Below, piece after piece: positions 63,849 to 64,000 of a stretch of 64,000 nucleotides of DNA. The position numbers and the translations under genes were made by a program. The DNA comes from Rhodamnia argentea (taxonomy: Eukaryota; Streptophyta; Magnoliopsida; Myrtales; Myrtaceae). Numbering within the stretch: position 1 is the stretch's first letter; the number at the start of each line of letters is the position of its first letter. The notes under the pieces are model-generated. The model was not told where the DNA came from and ran no database searches. It saw only the letters and a program-made list of their open reading frames with translations. The DNA lies in assembly GCF_020921035.1 (NCBI RefSeq), contig NC_063159.1:6054501-6118500 (forward strand). The letters are read 5' to 3'.

Positions 63849-64000
63849 TGAAAAAGAATCAATCGTCGGGTTTATATCTTATGTCTCTTGGTAAAAGTGG
63901 TGGCTACTGGATCGGGCGTAAATACATCCTAAATGACCCGTATAGTGAGTTTGGGGTAGATAAAAAAGAGGCGGATAAATGTGGAGCCGCTTTTTATTAC
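63849..64000 (+). CDS. Unrecognised protein module, array unit 3 (truncated by window end)
   Basis: Only block A is visible: NQSSGLYLMSLGKSGGYWIG, KYILNDPYSEFGV and EADKCGAAFYY, open to the last base. It continues beyond the window. Changes relative to units 1 and 2 are mostly conservative replacements. Confidence 0.5.

Larger units (their letters stand above)
60162..64000 (+). repeat. Tandem array of ~1.5-kb units carrying an unknown gene module
   Basis: Three direct copies: 60162-61730, 61731-63224, and 63225 to the window end (cut off). Landmarks repeat at 60185, 61754 and 63248 (gcttcctttgtat, offsets 1569 and 1494), and at 60813, 62377 and 63871 (a protein-coding block, offsets 1564 and 1494). 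Each unit has a 'gaggaggacacct... tataatagag' segment, a 'ccttcttgg.catggga' segment, then the coding module and a shared 3' flank. Copies differ by scattered substitutions and small indels. Confidence 0.95.

Overview
This is plant nuclear DNA, almost certainly from a woody eudicot. It has spliced genes with GT-AG introns, AT-rich intergenic DNA, Ty1/copia and LINE-type retrotransposons, many small inverted-repeat elements, and a class III peroxidase cluster. Foldback elements with very GC-rich cores made me think of Myrtaceae (Eucalyptus-like), but the sequence alone does not prove this. There are no rRNA genes, CRISPR arrays or bacterial operons.

Layout. 1-12.8 kb: a tandem array of class III secretory peroxidases. 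Copy A (3.47-4.55 kb) is a pseudogene that lost its TATA box, start and signal peptide in one deletion of about 308 bp. Copy B (7.43-8.68 kb) and copy C (11.49-12.72 kb) look intact, each with three exons. A and B lie in a segmental duplication. Two small transposons inserted into copy A only, each with a target-site duplication and an empty site in copy B. 13.07-19.22 kb: a complete but decayed copia element on the minus strand, itself split by a 1-kb GC-cored foldback element. 19.2-24.6 kb: intergenic DNA with a possible solo LTR and inverted-repeat elements. 24.6-25.2 kb: an intronless DUF688-like gene (minus). 25-32 kb: intergenic DNA with a (CT)30 microsatellite, a copia gag relic and foldback elements. 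32.35-34.74 kb: a WEB-family coiled-coil gene with an apparent 1-nt frameshift. 36.9-42.8 kb: a prosaposin-like gene with two saposin-B domains and six coding exons. 43.5-47.4 kb: non-autonomous elements. 49.15-50.58 kb: an intronless-CDS CBL-interacting protein kinase (CIPK2/10-like). 54.29-59.97 kb: a near full-length, inactive L1-type LINE (minus) with a degenerate target-site duplication. 60.16-64.0 kb: a tandem array of about 1.5-kb units carrying an unrecognised protein-coding module. It runs off the window end and is the best candidate here for something undescribed.

The genes do not form a pathway. The peroxidases would act in the cell wall or apoplast, the saposin-like protein in the vacuole or secretory route, CIPK in calcium signalling, and the WEB protein in cytoskeletal or chloroplast-movement functions. 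The window's most informative story is evolutionary: duplication, then transposon insertion, then local rearrangement and deletion around the peroxidases; nested transposons; and recent tandem expansion of an unknown gene.
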